Positions 1 to 7,619 of a DNA stretch of 38,942 nt are shown here, piece by piece. The translations under genes and the position numbers were made by a program. This DNA comes from an uncultured Clostridia bacterium (GTDB taxonomy: Bacteria; Bacillota; Clostridia; Oscillospirales; Butyricicoccaceae): the NCBI GenBank assembly GCA_945947915.1, contig CAMEZQ010000018.1:1-38942 (forward strand). The letters are read 5' to 3'. Below the pieces are notes generated by a model that saw only the letters and a program-made list of their open reading frames with translations, searched no databases and was not told the origin of the DNA. The first letter of the stretch is position 1. Each line of letters starts with the position of its first letter.

Positions 1-1053
1 CCATACGTTTTCGGCATCTTCGGTCCAGCCGCCGCTGGAGGCATGGTAAAACGTCGGAACAACATTCCCTTTATACAGCACAAACAATCCGTACGCTGCA
101 TCGACGGCTTGATTGCTGTTGGAATTCTGCTGCCGGGTGCCTTGATAGACCTGACAGTCGGTGGTATTGCACAGGTCAAACCCCAGCGCCGCGTGCTTTC
201 CCCGGCTGCAGTACGCATAGGATTTTGCGCACAGCGCCTGTGCCTTCAGCGCCTCGATGGGCCAGGACGGGCTCATTTCCCCTGTGATGACCCCTTTGAC
301 ATAGTCATGGATACCGACGACGTTGATAACAGTCAGATCGTTGCCGTTGACACGGTTGTATTCAAAGCCGCCGTTATAGCTGTAACCGGCAAACCAGGTC
401 TCCTCGGAATGAGGCTGGATGCCCAGCGGCTGGCCCTTCTGGTCGAACTCAAACAGGATCTCACCGCTGCTGCATTTTGCCACGGTATAGCAGGTGGCGC
501 TGCCGCCTACGGCCTGCAGCGATTGATCCAGCAGCTCTTCCATCTCAGACGCTGCCAGCCGGGCCGCGGACGAGGAGCCGTATTCTCCGACGCGGACGGT
601 ATAGGCGTCTTCGTGATAGGCCGGAAAAGCGGTGACGCCCTCCTCCCGGAAACCATCGGCAGCAGCCTGCGCTTTGGCATAGCTTTGGAATGTTTTTTCG
701 GTTTCCAGATGATACGGCTGGATGGTGCGGATGCTGTTTTGGGCATCGCGGTCGCTGTAATTCTCGCCGGCCGAGAGATAGATCACTTTATCTTTCAGAA
801 TGACGAGATCCCGGACGTCTGTTTCGCCGACTGCCTGGAAAGCCCCGTCCTCGTCATACCAGCCAAAATCATAGCCTGTGGCCTGTCCCGTCTTATTCAG
901 CAGTTTGGGTGCCGGTCTGGCATCGCTGCCATAGGCCAGGCCGATCCGGACCATGGGATCGGGATCGGCAGGCAGTTTCGCCGCCTGCGCGGGCATATAC
1001 AGAAAAATACCTGCCAGCAGGCAGACCGCAAGTATACGCCGAAATCCGTTCAT
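1..1053 (-). CDS. SpoIID/LytB-domain protein, secreted, C-terminus cut by window edge
   Basis: A 351-codon open frame starts at an ATG at 1053 and runs off the left edge without a stop. A GGAGG lies about 11 bases upstream. The protein opens with a signal peptide (MNGFRRILAVCLLAGIF..., likely cleavage after AQA near residue 24). A middle part near residues 140-170 (YTVRVGEYGSSSAARLA) resembles a SPOR-like peptidoglycan-binding repeat. From about residue 245 comes the SpoIID core: a DYVKGVITGEMSP stretch, an ALKAQALCAKSYAY helix, CQVYQG, and TFYHASSGGWTEDAENVW at the cut end. SpoIID-family proteins are lytic transglycosylases acting on denuded glycan. The family call is firm. Whether this is the engulfment enzyme SpoIID itself or a vegetative LytB-like paralogue is open; the sigma-A-type promoter and long N-terminal part favour a paralogue. 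Confidence 0.88.
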   Translation of the reverse strand, partial: MNGFRRILAVCLLAGIFLYMPAQAAKLPADPDPMVRIGLAYGSDARPAPKLLNKTGQATGYDFGWYDEDGAFQAVGETDVRDLVILKDKVIYLSAGENYSDRDAQNSIRTIQPYHLETEKTFQSYAKAQAAADGFREEGVTAFPAYHEDAYTVRVGEYGSSSAARLAASEMEELLDQSLQAVGGSATCYTVAKCSSGEILFEFDQKGQPLGIQPHSEETWFAGYSYNGGFEYNRVNGNDLTVINVVGIHDYVKGVITGEMSPSWPIEALKAQALCAKSYAYCSRGKHAALGFDLCNTTDCQVYQGTRQQNSNSNQAVDAAYGLFVLYKGNVVPTFYHASSGGWTEDAENVW

Positions 1054-1091
1054 CGCCTGCACCCCCTCCGCACAGCATCGTTTACTCAAAA

Positions 1092-1121
1092 ATTATAGCA
1101 CAGCGCCTTCGGCCTTTTCAA
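1092..1121 (-). promoter_or_regulatory. Predicted sigma-A promoter of the SpoIID-like gene
   Basis: On the minus strand there is TTGAAA (1116-1121), an 18-base spacer, and TATAAT (1092-1097). The -10 is preceded by TGC, an extended -10. The predicted start of transcription lies about 30 bases before the ATG at 1053. This is a prediction from consensus only. Confidence 0.6.
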
Positions 1122-1140
1122 TGCGTCCCGGCGGAAATGC

Positions 1141-2319
1141 TCAGAATTTCGTCACCTTCCGGGCGGCCGCCATAAAGACTTTATAGGCCGGACCTTCCAT
1201 GGTGCGGGCCACTTCTTCCAATTCCCAGCGAATGGCGATGCCCTGAGGGCAGTGCTGTTCACATCGTCCGCATTTGACGCATTTGGAGGCGTTGGTCGGC
1301 TTGGCTTTGAGCGAGGTGCACATGATATACTCCCGCAGGCCGGTGAACCAGCCGTCGGATTGCCGAACATTCATGGTATTAAAACAGGTGGGGATGTCTA
1401 CGCCGGCCGGACAGGGCATGCAGTAGCTGCAGCCGGTGCAGGGCACTTTTGTATTTTCCCGGATGATCTGCCGTGCCTGGTCGAAGAGGGCCAGCGTGTC
1501 CTGGCTGAGGCTTCCGGGCGCTGCATCCGAACAGACGCCGCAGTTTTCGCGGATCTGCTCCACATCGTTCATGCCCGAGAGGATCACGGTGACTTCGGGA
1601 TAATTCCAGATCCAGCGCAGACCCCATTCAGCCGGGCTGCGCCGGGGCTGACAGGATGCCCAAAACTCTTTTGCGCGGGCCGGCAGTCCCTGGACCAGGC
1701 GGCCGCCGCGCAGCGGCTCCATGATGATGACCGGCAGTCCCTTGGAAGCCGCATAGCGCAGGCCGGTCTCGCCAGCCTGTCCATGTACATCCATATAATT
1801 GAACTGGATCTGGCAGAAATCGAAATCGTATGCGTCGATGATCCGGATGAATCCGGCAGAACCGCCGTGATAGGAGAAGCCGATATTGCGGATCTCACCT
1901 TTTTCCTTTTTTTCAGCGATCCATTTTTCGATCCCCATATCGGCCAGACGCTGCCAGCCCTGATAGTCGGCCAGCATATGCAGCAGATAATAATCGATAT
2001 GATCGGTCTGCAGCCGCCGCAGCTCCTCGTAAAAGAAGCGGTCGAAATCGGCATAGGTTTTGGCCAGGTATTGCGGGAGCTTGGTGGCCAGATAGATTTT
2101 ATCACGGTATCCTTTGGCCAGAAATTTTCCCAGCGCAGTCTCATTGCCCGGATAGGTATAGGCCGTGTCGAAGTAATTTACGCCCTGTTCCAGCGCATAC
2201 AGCATTTCCCGCTCGGCCTTCTCCTGATCGATAAAGCCGCCCTTTTTGGTAAAGCGCATACAGCCATACCCCAGCGCAGAAAGCCGGTCGCCGTTTTTTG
2301 GATTGATACGGTATTGCAT
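1141..2319 (-). CDS. Aldo/keto reductase with C-terminal 4Fe-4S ferredoxin domain
   Basis: A 392-residue protein whose first ~280 residues form an aldo/keto reductase barrel. Visible active-site candidates are D51 and Y56 in DTAYTYPGNE, K80 in ATKLP and H114 in YLLHML. After the barrel comes a ferredoxin-like tail with CTGCSYCMPCP (about residue 295) and CVKCGRCEQHCPQ (about residue 345), enough cysteines for two iron-sulfur clusters. This architecture is common in anaerobic Clostridia and is usually annotated as an oxidoreductase of unknown substrate; NAD(P)H plus the clusters would allow ferredoxin-coupled redox chemistry (inference). The start ATG is set by AGGAGG four bases upstream. The gene lies 90 bases after tyrS on the same strand; the intervening hairpin has no T-run in this direction, so read-through is possible. 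Confidence 0.9.
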   Translation of the reverse strand: MQYRINPKNGDRLSALGYGCMRFTKKGGFIDQEKAEREMLYALEQGVNYFDTAYTYPGNETALGKFLAKGYRDKIYLATKLPQYLAKTYADFDRFFYEELRRLQTDHIDYYLLHMLADYQGWQRLADMGIEKWIAEKKEKGEIRNIGFSYHGGSAGFIRIIDAYDFDFCQIQFNYMDVHGQAGETGLRYAASKGLPVIIMEPLRGGRLVQGLPARAKEFWASCQPRRSPAEWGLRWIWNYPEVTVILSGMNDVEQIRENCGVCSDAAPGSLSQDTLALFDQARQIIRENTKVPCTGCSYCMPCPAGVDIPTCFNTMNVRQSDGWFTGLREYIMCTSLKAKPTNASKCVKCGRCEQHCPQGIAIRWELEEVARTMEGPAYKVFMAAARKVTKF

Positions 2320-2361
2320 AATGCCTCCTGATCGAGTATTGCAAAGCTACAGATAACAGTC

Positions 2362-2401
2362 GGCCCGCCGCCCAAAGGCCGCGGGCGGCGGGCCGGTTTT
2401 T
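2362..2401. other. GC-rich hairpin between tyrS and the aldo/keto reductase gene
   Basis: A perfect 12-bp stem (GGCCCGCCGCCC at 2362-2373 pairing with 2383-2394, 9-base loop) is followed on the plus strand by GGTTTTT (2395-2401). That orientation would terminate plus-strand transcription, but both flanking genes are on the minus strand. Read in the tyrS direction, the hairpin is followed by GACTGTTATC with no U-tract. It may still end the tyrS transcript or block antisense transcription. Confidence 0.6.
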
Positions 2402-2409
2402 GTCGGATC

Positions 2410-3633
2410 TTATTTGCAGATGACCTTGTGGAAAGTCTTTTTGCCCTTCTTGATCACAAAATCACCCTGTTTTACGTCGTCAGCCGTGAAAACCTGCATG
2501 GGAGAGGTCACCTTGACATCGTTGACCATAACACCGCCCTGGTCGACCAGACGGCGGGCTTCGCCTTTGGAAGCCGTCAGCTTGCAGCGGACCATCAGAT
2601 CGACGATGGTCAGGCCTTCTCCAAAATCAGCGGCGCTGATCTCGGTGGAGGGCATGTTGGCCGAAATGGCGCCGGCACCGAAAAGCGCGCGGCTGGCTTC
2701 CTGGGCCTTGTTGGCTTCTTCCTCGCCGTGGACCATATTGGTCAGCTCATAGGCTAGGATCTCCTTGGCGCGGTTGAGCTGGCTGCCTTCCCACGTATCC
2801 ATTTCGTTGATCTGCTCCAGCGGCAGGAAGGTCAGCATGCGGATGCATTTGAGCACGTCGGCGTCATCCACATTGCGCCAGTACTGGTAAAACTCGTAAG
2901 GCGACGTCTTGTTGGGATCGAGCCAGACGGCGTTGCCGGCGGTTTTGCCCATCTTCTTGCCCTGCGAGTCGGTCAGCAGCGTAATGGTCATGGCGTGGGC
3001 GTCCTTGCCCAGCTTTTTGCGGATCAGTTCGGTGCCGCCCAGCATGTTGGACCACTGGTCATCGCCGCCGAACTGCATATTGCAGCCCATGTGCTGGAAC
3101 ATATAGTAGAAATCGTAGGACTGCATGATCATATAGTTGAATTCCAGGAAGGACAGACCCTTTTCCATACGCTGCTTATAGCATTCGGCACGCAGCATAT
3201 TGTTGACCGAGAAGCAGGCGCCGACCTCACGCAGCAGATCGACATAGTTCAGCTTGAGCAGCCAGTCGGCGTTGTTGACCATGCGGGCCTTGTCCTCGCC
3301 AAACTCGATGAAGCGCTCCATCTGGCGCTTGAAGCATTCGGCGTTGTGGTCGATGGCTTCCTTGGTCAGCATCTGGCGCATATCGGTACGGCCAGAGGGG
3401 TCGCCGATCATCGTCGTGCCGCCGCCGATCAGAGCGATCGGCTTATTGCCGGCCAGCTGCAGACGCTTCATCAGCGTAAGCGCCATAAAATGGCCGGCTG
3501 TCAGGCTGTCGGCCGTGCAGTCGAAGCCGATATAAAAGGTCGCCTTGCCAGCGTTGATCATCTCGCTGATCTCAGCCTCGTTGGTGACCTGGGCGATCAG
3601 ACCTCTGGCCTGAAGTTCTTCGTACAGTGTCAT
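2410..3633 (-). CDS. tyrS: Tyrosyl-tRNA synthetase
   Basis: A 407-residue class I aminoacyl-tRNA synthetase that charges tRNA-Tyr in the cytoplasm. The HIGH-type signature is present as TAGHF in the segment FDCTADSLTAGHF, and the KMSKS-type signature as KKMGKTAGN. Between them are the tyrosine-site segment YMIMQSYDFYYMFQ and the typical GGDDQWSNM. The C-terminus (GEGLTIVDLMVRCKLTASKG...) is an S4 RNA-binding domain. I chose ATG 3633 because GGAGG sits seven bases upstream; an in-frame TTG at 3657 lies before that ribosome-binding site. The gene has its own promoter with the -35 box in the 3' end of recN. Only 88 bases separate it from recN, too little for a T-box leader, so a tRNA-sensing riboswitch is unlikely here. 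Confidence 0.97.
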   Translation of the reverse strand: MTLYEELQARGLIAQVTNEAEISEMINAGKATFYIGFDCTADSLTAGHFMALTLMKRLQLAGNKPIALIGGGTTMIGDPSGRTDMRQMLTKEAIDHNAECFKRQMERFIEFGEDKARMVNNADWLLKLNYVDLLREVGACFSVNNMLRAECYKQRMEKGLSFLEFNYMIMQSYDFYYMFQHMGCNMQFGGDDQWSNMLGGTELIRKKLGKDAHAMTITLLTDSQGKKMGKTAGNAVWLDPNKTSPYEFYQYWRNVDDADVLKCIRMLTFLPLEQINEMDTWEGSQLNRAKEILAYELTNMVHGEEEANKAQEASRALFGAGAISANMPSTEISAADFGEGLTIVDLMVRCKLTASKGEARRLVDQGGVMVNDVKVTSPMQVFTADDVKQGDFVIKKGKKTFHKVICK

Positions 3634-3660
3634 TCTCTTTTCCTCCGGTATATTCAAATC

Positions 3661-3680
3661 TGTGTATTTTTGTGTATTTT
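3661..3680. repeat. Two tandem copies of a 10-bp AT-rich unit in the tyrS leader
   Basis: TGTGTATTTT occurs twice in direct succession (3661-3670 and 3671-3680) between the tyrS promoter and its ribosome-binding site. It stands out by base composition in this GC-rich region. No function can be read from it. Confidence 0.7.
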
Positions 3681-3704
3681 TAAGAAACGCATGTAACTGG
3701 CTTC

Positions 3705-3733
3705 ATTATATTGCAGGCTGGTTATTTGGTCAA
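3705..3733 (-). promoter_or_regulatory. Predicted sigma-A promoter of tyrS
   Basis: Minus strand: TTGACC (3728-3733), exactly 17 bases, TATAAT (3705-3710). The -35 box overlaps the last codons of recN (stop at 3722-3724). This is one of the best consensus promoters in the window and shows that tyrS need not depend on the recN operon. Confidence 0.72.
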
Positions 3734-5425
3734 GGACTTCTTATAGGCACGGGCCTGCTCCAGAAGGTCCGCCGCCCCCTCCAGGCTGGCCTTTGTCACA
3801 TGGACGCCCGACGTCAGACGGGAAAGCTCTTCCCTTCGGCCGGCCTCGTCCAGCGCTTCCACTCGGGTATAGGTGCGTTCGGCGCCTTCATGTTTGCTGA
3901 TGCGGTAGTGATGGTCGGCCAGACAGGCGATCTGAGGCAGATGGGTGATGCAGAGGACCTGTCTTCCGCGGGAGATCTCATAGAGCTTCTGCCCCACTTT
4001 ATTTGCGGCGCGGCCGCTGACGCCGGTGTCGATTTCATCAAAAATAGCCGTACAGGCCTCCCCCGCCGACAAAACTTTTTTCAGCGCCAGCATGATCCGG
4101 GAAAGCTCGCCGCCCGACGCGACTTTCGTTAGGGGTTTAAGGCTCTCGCCCTTGTTGGTGGAAAGCAGAAAACGGACCGTATCGATCCCCTTGCGCGAGA
4201 ACCGCACGCCTTTCAGATCGTCCTGGGATTCAATTTCGGCAGCCATGCGGGCCGAAGGCATGTCCAGCTGCACCAGCTCCTGCCGCACAAGTTCCGAAAG
4301 CCGCTCGGAAGCCTCCGTGCGCTTGCGGGTGAGCGCTTTGGCTAAAGCGAAGACGTGGCTGCGGCGTTCAGCATAAAGTGCCTTGAGCTCTTCTAGATTG
4401 TCTTCCGTGCCCAAAAGCGCATTGAGCTCGGAAGAAAGCTCCCGCAGCAGCTTGGGCAGCTGATCGGGCTCGACCTTATACTTTTCCGAAAGCTCCGTGA
4501 TCCGATCCAGCCGCTTGTCGGTGTCCGCCAGCAGTTCGGGCGAAAAGTCGATGCGCAAAAAAGCCGATGAAAGCTCAGAGGACAGCTCGGTCAGCAAAGC
4601 CTCTGCCTCTTTGCCCAGGTTCAGGGCATTGGGCACTTCCCCCTCGATACCGGGGCAGGCGGCCAGCGCCTTGATGCCCTCGCTGACTTTGGGCAGAGCG
4701 CCCTGGGTATCCTCGTCGCCGGAAAAGAGCAGAATGGCGTCCCGCAGCGCGGTTCCCAGCCTTTCGGCACGAATCAGAGAAGAGCGCAGGGTCAGCTGCT
4801 GCTGATACTCTCCCTCGGAAACACTGGCCTGTTCCAGTTCATCTGTTTCGGCGGTCAGCTGGGCGATGCGCCGTTCTTTTTCCACGTTGCTGAGGGACAG
4901 GGAGCGAATGTTGCGGTTGAGCTGCAGCAGATCGTCATACGCCTCGGAAAAGACGGCAAGGTCCGGTTCCAGGCCGGCAAAGGCATCCAGATAATCGATA
5001 TGCAGATTTTCGTCCAGCAAATTCTGTCCGTCGTGCTGCCCGTGAATATTGACCAGCATGCCGGAGAGCTCCCGCAGCATGGAGAGCACGGCCGGCTTGC
5101 CGTTGATCCGGCAGACGTTGCGGCCGTCCATGTACATCTCCCGGCGGATGAGCAGCGTATCATCGTGGATATCAAACCCCAACTGGCGGGTCTTTTCAAC
5201 AGCTTTCTGGTCGATCCGTTCAAAATATGCCGTCACCGAAGCAGAGGAAGCGCCTGTGCGGATCAGCTCACGGCTGACGCGAAAGCCTAGGATCGCATTG
5301 ATGGAATCGATGATGATGGATTTTCCGGCCCCGGTTTCGCCGGAAAGGACGCTGAACCCGTCTTCAAAATCAATATCGGTCTTTTCGATCACGGCGACGT
5401 TCTCGATCGACAATGATCTCAGCAT
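3722..5425 (-). CDS. recN: DNA repair protein RecN
   Basis: A 567-residue SMC-like ATPase acting early in double-strand break repair. The N-terminus carries Walker A GETGAGKS at residues 29-36. A long central coiled coil with many Glu, Leu and Arg residues follows (roughly 150-370). The C-terminal half has the ABC signature GGELSRIMLAL and Walker B AIFDEIDTGVSG, then the ITHLPQIA H-loop. Length is typical (about 550-570). No clear Shine-Dalgarno sequence precedes the ATG, but the frame begins six bases after the argR stop, so translational coupling is likely. It is the last gene of the nusB-to-recN run, and argR-recN adjacency is a conserved Firmicutes arrangement. Confidence 0.97.
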   Translation of the reverse strand: MLRSLSIENVAVIEKTDIDFEDGFSVLSGETGAGKSIIIDSINAILGFRVSRELIRTGASSASVTAYFERIDQKAVEKTRQLGFDIHDDTLLIRREMYMDGRNVCRINGKPAVLSMLRELSGMLVNIHGQHDGQNLLDENLHIDYLDAFAGLEPDLAVFSEAYDDLLQLNRNIRSLSLSNVEKERRIAQLTAETDELEQASVSEGEYQQQLTLRSSLIRAERLGTALRDAILLFSGDEDTQGALPKVSEGIKALAACPGIEGEVPNALNLGKEAEALLTELSSELSSAFLRIDFSPELLADTDKRLDRITELSEKYKVEPDQLPKLLRELSSELNALLGTEDNLEELKALYAERRSHVFALAKALTRKRTEASERLSELVRQELVQLDMPSARMAAEIESQDDLKGVRFSRKGIDTVRFLLSTNKGESLKPLTKVASGGELSRIMLALKKVLSAGEACTAIFDEIDTGVSGRAANKVGQKLYEISRGRQVLCITHLPQIACLADHHYRISKHEGAERTYTRVEALDEAGRREELSRLTSGVHVTKASLEGAADLLEQARAYKKSLTK

Positions 5426-5431
5426 AGCGTT

Positions 5432-5884
5432 TTATTTCAGCATGTTGCCGGCGATCTCGCAGAACTGCTCGGCTTTTTCATTGTCCGCCAGGATCACCAG
5501 GATGGTATCGTCGCCGGCGATGGTGCCGATGATGTTGTCGATCTTCAGCTGATCGATGGCGTAGGCTGCGGCGTTGGCCATACCGGTGATGGTGCGGATG
5601 ACCACCAGGTTCTGGGCCCGCTGAATGCCGATGACGCATTCTTTGAAAATCGTGCGCAGCCGAGGCAGGAATCCCGCATCGTCGCCCTGGGACGGCGAGG
5701 AATATTTATAACCGCCGGAAAGGGAATTGACTTTGATGAGGCGAAGCTCTTTAATATCCCGGGAAATGGTGGCCTGCGTTGTGGCAAAGCCCATTTCCGT
5801 CAGCTTTTCTGAAAGCTCTTCCTGCGTTTTAATATCGTTTTGTGAGATGATCTGCATGATGGCCGACTGTCTTTTAAACTTCAT
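5432..5884 (-). CDS. argR: Arginine repressor ArgR
   Basis: A 150-residue transcription factor controlling arginine biosynthesis and catabolism. The N-terminal winged helix-turn-helix is clear (TQEELSEKLTEMGFATTQATISRDIKELRL). The C-terminal oligomerisation and arginine-binding domain has the expected GTIAGDDTILVI segment (about residues 119-130), with the conserved Asp pair that contacts arginine. A ribosome-binding site AGAGG lies eight bases before the ATG. The gene lies two bases after nadK and six before recN, so it is embedded in the housekeeping operon rather than next to arginine genes, as in many Firmicutes. I did not identify a confident ARG box in the window. Confidence 0.96.
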   Translation of the reverse strand: MKFKRQSAIMQIISQNDIKTQEELSEKLTEMGFATTQATISRDIKELRLIKVNSLSGGYKYSSPSQGDDAGFLPRLRTIFKECVIGIQRAQNLVVIRTITGMANAAAYAIDQLKIDNIIGTIAGDDTILVILADNEKAEQFCEIAGNMLK

Positions 5885-5886
5885 TT

Positions 5887-6762
5887 TTAGAACCTCTCAT
5901 TCGATAACTTTTGATGGATCCGCTCGTAAAAACCGATGCCTTTGAGACGGATCAGCGACAGACTGCGGGCAGATCTGCGGATCACGATCCGTTCCCCCGG
6001 CAGGATATGCCGGTTCTGATACCCGTCTACGGACAGCTGCACAGAATTATCCTGCGCCGGCGCCGTCAGCTCGATGACACGGTCCGCGGAGACGACAAAG
6101 GATTTGATCCCGAGCGCGTGCGGGCAGACCGGCGTGACGGCAATACAGGAGCTGGTGGGCTCCAGAATAGGGCCGCCCGCCGACAGAGAATAGGCTGTCG
6201 ATCCCGTCGGCGTGCACACTACGGCACCGTCGCCGGAAAAACTCATGACCCGCCGGCTGTTGACGCTGACCGTCAGCTTGACGATCCTGGAAATATCGCC
6301 CTTCATCACAGCCGCGTCATTGAGCCCGGTGGCCGTGAAGGTCACCTGCCCGGCATCGTCCAGCACGGAAACATCGATCAGCATGCGTTCGTCAACGGTA
6401 TACGCCCCGTTTTTGACCTGCCGGAGCATCTCCAGATCGCGCATATCCAATTCGGAAAGGAAACCGATGGTGCCCAGATTGATGCCCAGCACGGGTTTGT
6501 GATGGACCGCCGCCAAAGAAGCGATATGTAGAATAGTGCCGTCGCCGCCGATGACCAGAACAAAATCCGATGCGGACAACGCTTCTTCAACTTCCAGAAA
6601 AGAAACGATCGGATACTCCGTGCCAAGCGTCGGCTGATAGCACGACTCCATCGCAACGCCGAATCCTTCTCCCAGCAGGAAGTCCAGGATCTCCGGAAGT
6701 GCGCGTAGCGTATTGGCGCGGGTGGGATTTGGATAAATAAAAATTCTGTCCGTAAAAAGCAC
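5887..6762 (-). CDS. nadK: NAD kinase
   Basis: A 291-residue cytoplasmic enzyme phosphorylating NAD to NADP. The diagnostic GGDGT motif is at residues 72-76 (VIGGDGTILHIAS), followed by GINLGTIGFL. The second conserved region is TPTGSTAYSLSAGGPI, followed by the proline-rich loop ending in CPHAL. Translation probably starts at GTG 6762, since AGGGAAGG lies three bases before it and no better start is in frame; the spacing is short, so the start is moderately certain. It is located between tlyA (18 bases upstream) and argR (two bases downstream), a conserved order in Clostridia. Confidence 0.95.
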   Translation of the reverse strand: MLFTDRIFIYPNPTRANTLRALPEILDFLLGEGFGVAMESCYQPTLGTEYPIVSFLEVEEALSASDFVLVIGGDGTILHIASLAAVHHKPVLGINLGTIGFLSELDMRDLEMLRQVKNGAYTVDERMLIDVSVLDDAGQVTFTATGLNDAAVMKGDISRIVKLTVSVNSRRVMSFSGDGAVVCTPTGSTAYSLSAGGPILEPTSSCIAVTPVCPHALGIKSFVVSADRVIELTAPAQDNSVQLSVDGYQNRHILPGERIVIRRSARSLSLIRLKGIGFYERIHQKLSNERF

Positions 6763-6780
6763 CTGCCTTCCCTGTCGGGA

Positions 6781-7581
6781 TTATTTGATGGTCTGCCGGT
6801 GGGCCTCGGCAACGACGGCGGCAGGATCAATATCCTCGCGGCCTCTGGCCAGTGAAAGATGGACGAGAAACTCGATGTTGCCTTCCGGGCCGCGGATGGG
6901 CGAATAGGTCAGGTCCTGAACGCCAAAACCGATGCCGCGCGCGAAAGACAGCGTATTCTCAATGACTTCGATATGGGTCTCCGGTTCGCGAACGACGCCT
7001 TTCTTCCCGACCTTTTCCCGCCCGGCCTCAAACTGCGGCTTGATCAGGGCGATCATTTCGCCGTCTTTTGTCAGCAGAGGCTTGACAGCCGGAAGCACGA
7101 GACGCAAAGAAATAAAAGAAACATCGCAGACGGCCAGATCCAGATCGTCCTGCAGCTGATCCCGGGTGACATAGCGGATGTTGCAGCGTTCCATGCAGAC
7201 GACCCTGGGGTCCGTGCGCACGCTCCAGGCCAGCTGCCCGTAACCGACGTCCACCGCATAGACTTTGCGCGCGCCCCGTTGCAGCAGACAGTCGGTAAAC
7301 CCGCCGGTCGATGCGCCGATATCCATAATGATCTTATCTTTCGGATCGACGTCAAAGCAATTGAGGGCTTTTTCCAGCTTGAGGCCGCCGCGGCTGACAT
7401 AGGCAAGCTTTTTGCCGCGGACTTCGATCTGCACGTTCTCCGGATAGGTCTGTCCGGCGCTGTCTGCCTTCTGATCGTTGACATAGACGATACCGGCCAT
7501 GATCAGCGCTTTGGCGCGCTCGCGGCTTTGCTCCAGGCCTCTTTCGACCAGAAGAACGTCAAGTCTTTTTTTATCTGACAT
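6781..7581 (-). CDS. tlyA: TlyA-family S4/FtsJ-like methyltransferase
   Basis: A 266-residue protein with an N-terminal S4 RNA-binding domain (RLDVLLVERGLEQSRERAKALI) and a Rossmann methyltransferase domain (MDIGASTGGFTDCLLQ near residues 86-100, then VYAVDVGYGQLAW). In mycobacteria TlyA methylates 2'-O positions in 16S and 23S rRNA; the name haemolysin seen in databases is historical. In Firmicutes (YqxC) the exact substrate is not settled, so rRNA methylation is inferred from family. AGGAG about ten bases before the ATG supports the start. It sits between dxs and nadK, the classic position. Confidence 0.93.
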   Translation of the reverse strand: MSDKKRLDVLLVERGLEQSRERAKALIMAGIVYVNDQKADSAGQTYPENVQIEVRGKKLAYVSRGGLKLEKALNCFDVDPKDKIIMDIGASTGGFTDCLLQRGARKVYAVDVGYGQLAWSVRTDPRVVCMERCNIRYVTRDQLQDDLDLAVCDVSFISLRLVLPAVKPLLTKDGEMIALIKPQFEAGREKVGKKGVVREPETHIEVIENTLSFARGIGFGVQDLTYSPIRGPEGNIEFLVHLSLARGREDIDPAAVVAEAHRQTIK

Positions 7582-7619
7582 TTTTAACTCGCTCCTTAAC
7601 GGAAAATGAAACAGGATCT

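Noticed and set aside
3634-3721. T-box riboswitch before tyrS
   Set aside because: Only 88 bases separate the genes and no T-box motif or antiterminator is visible.
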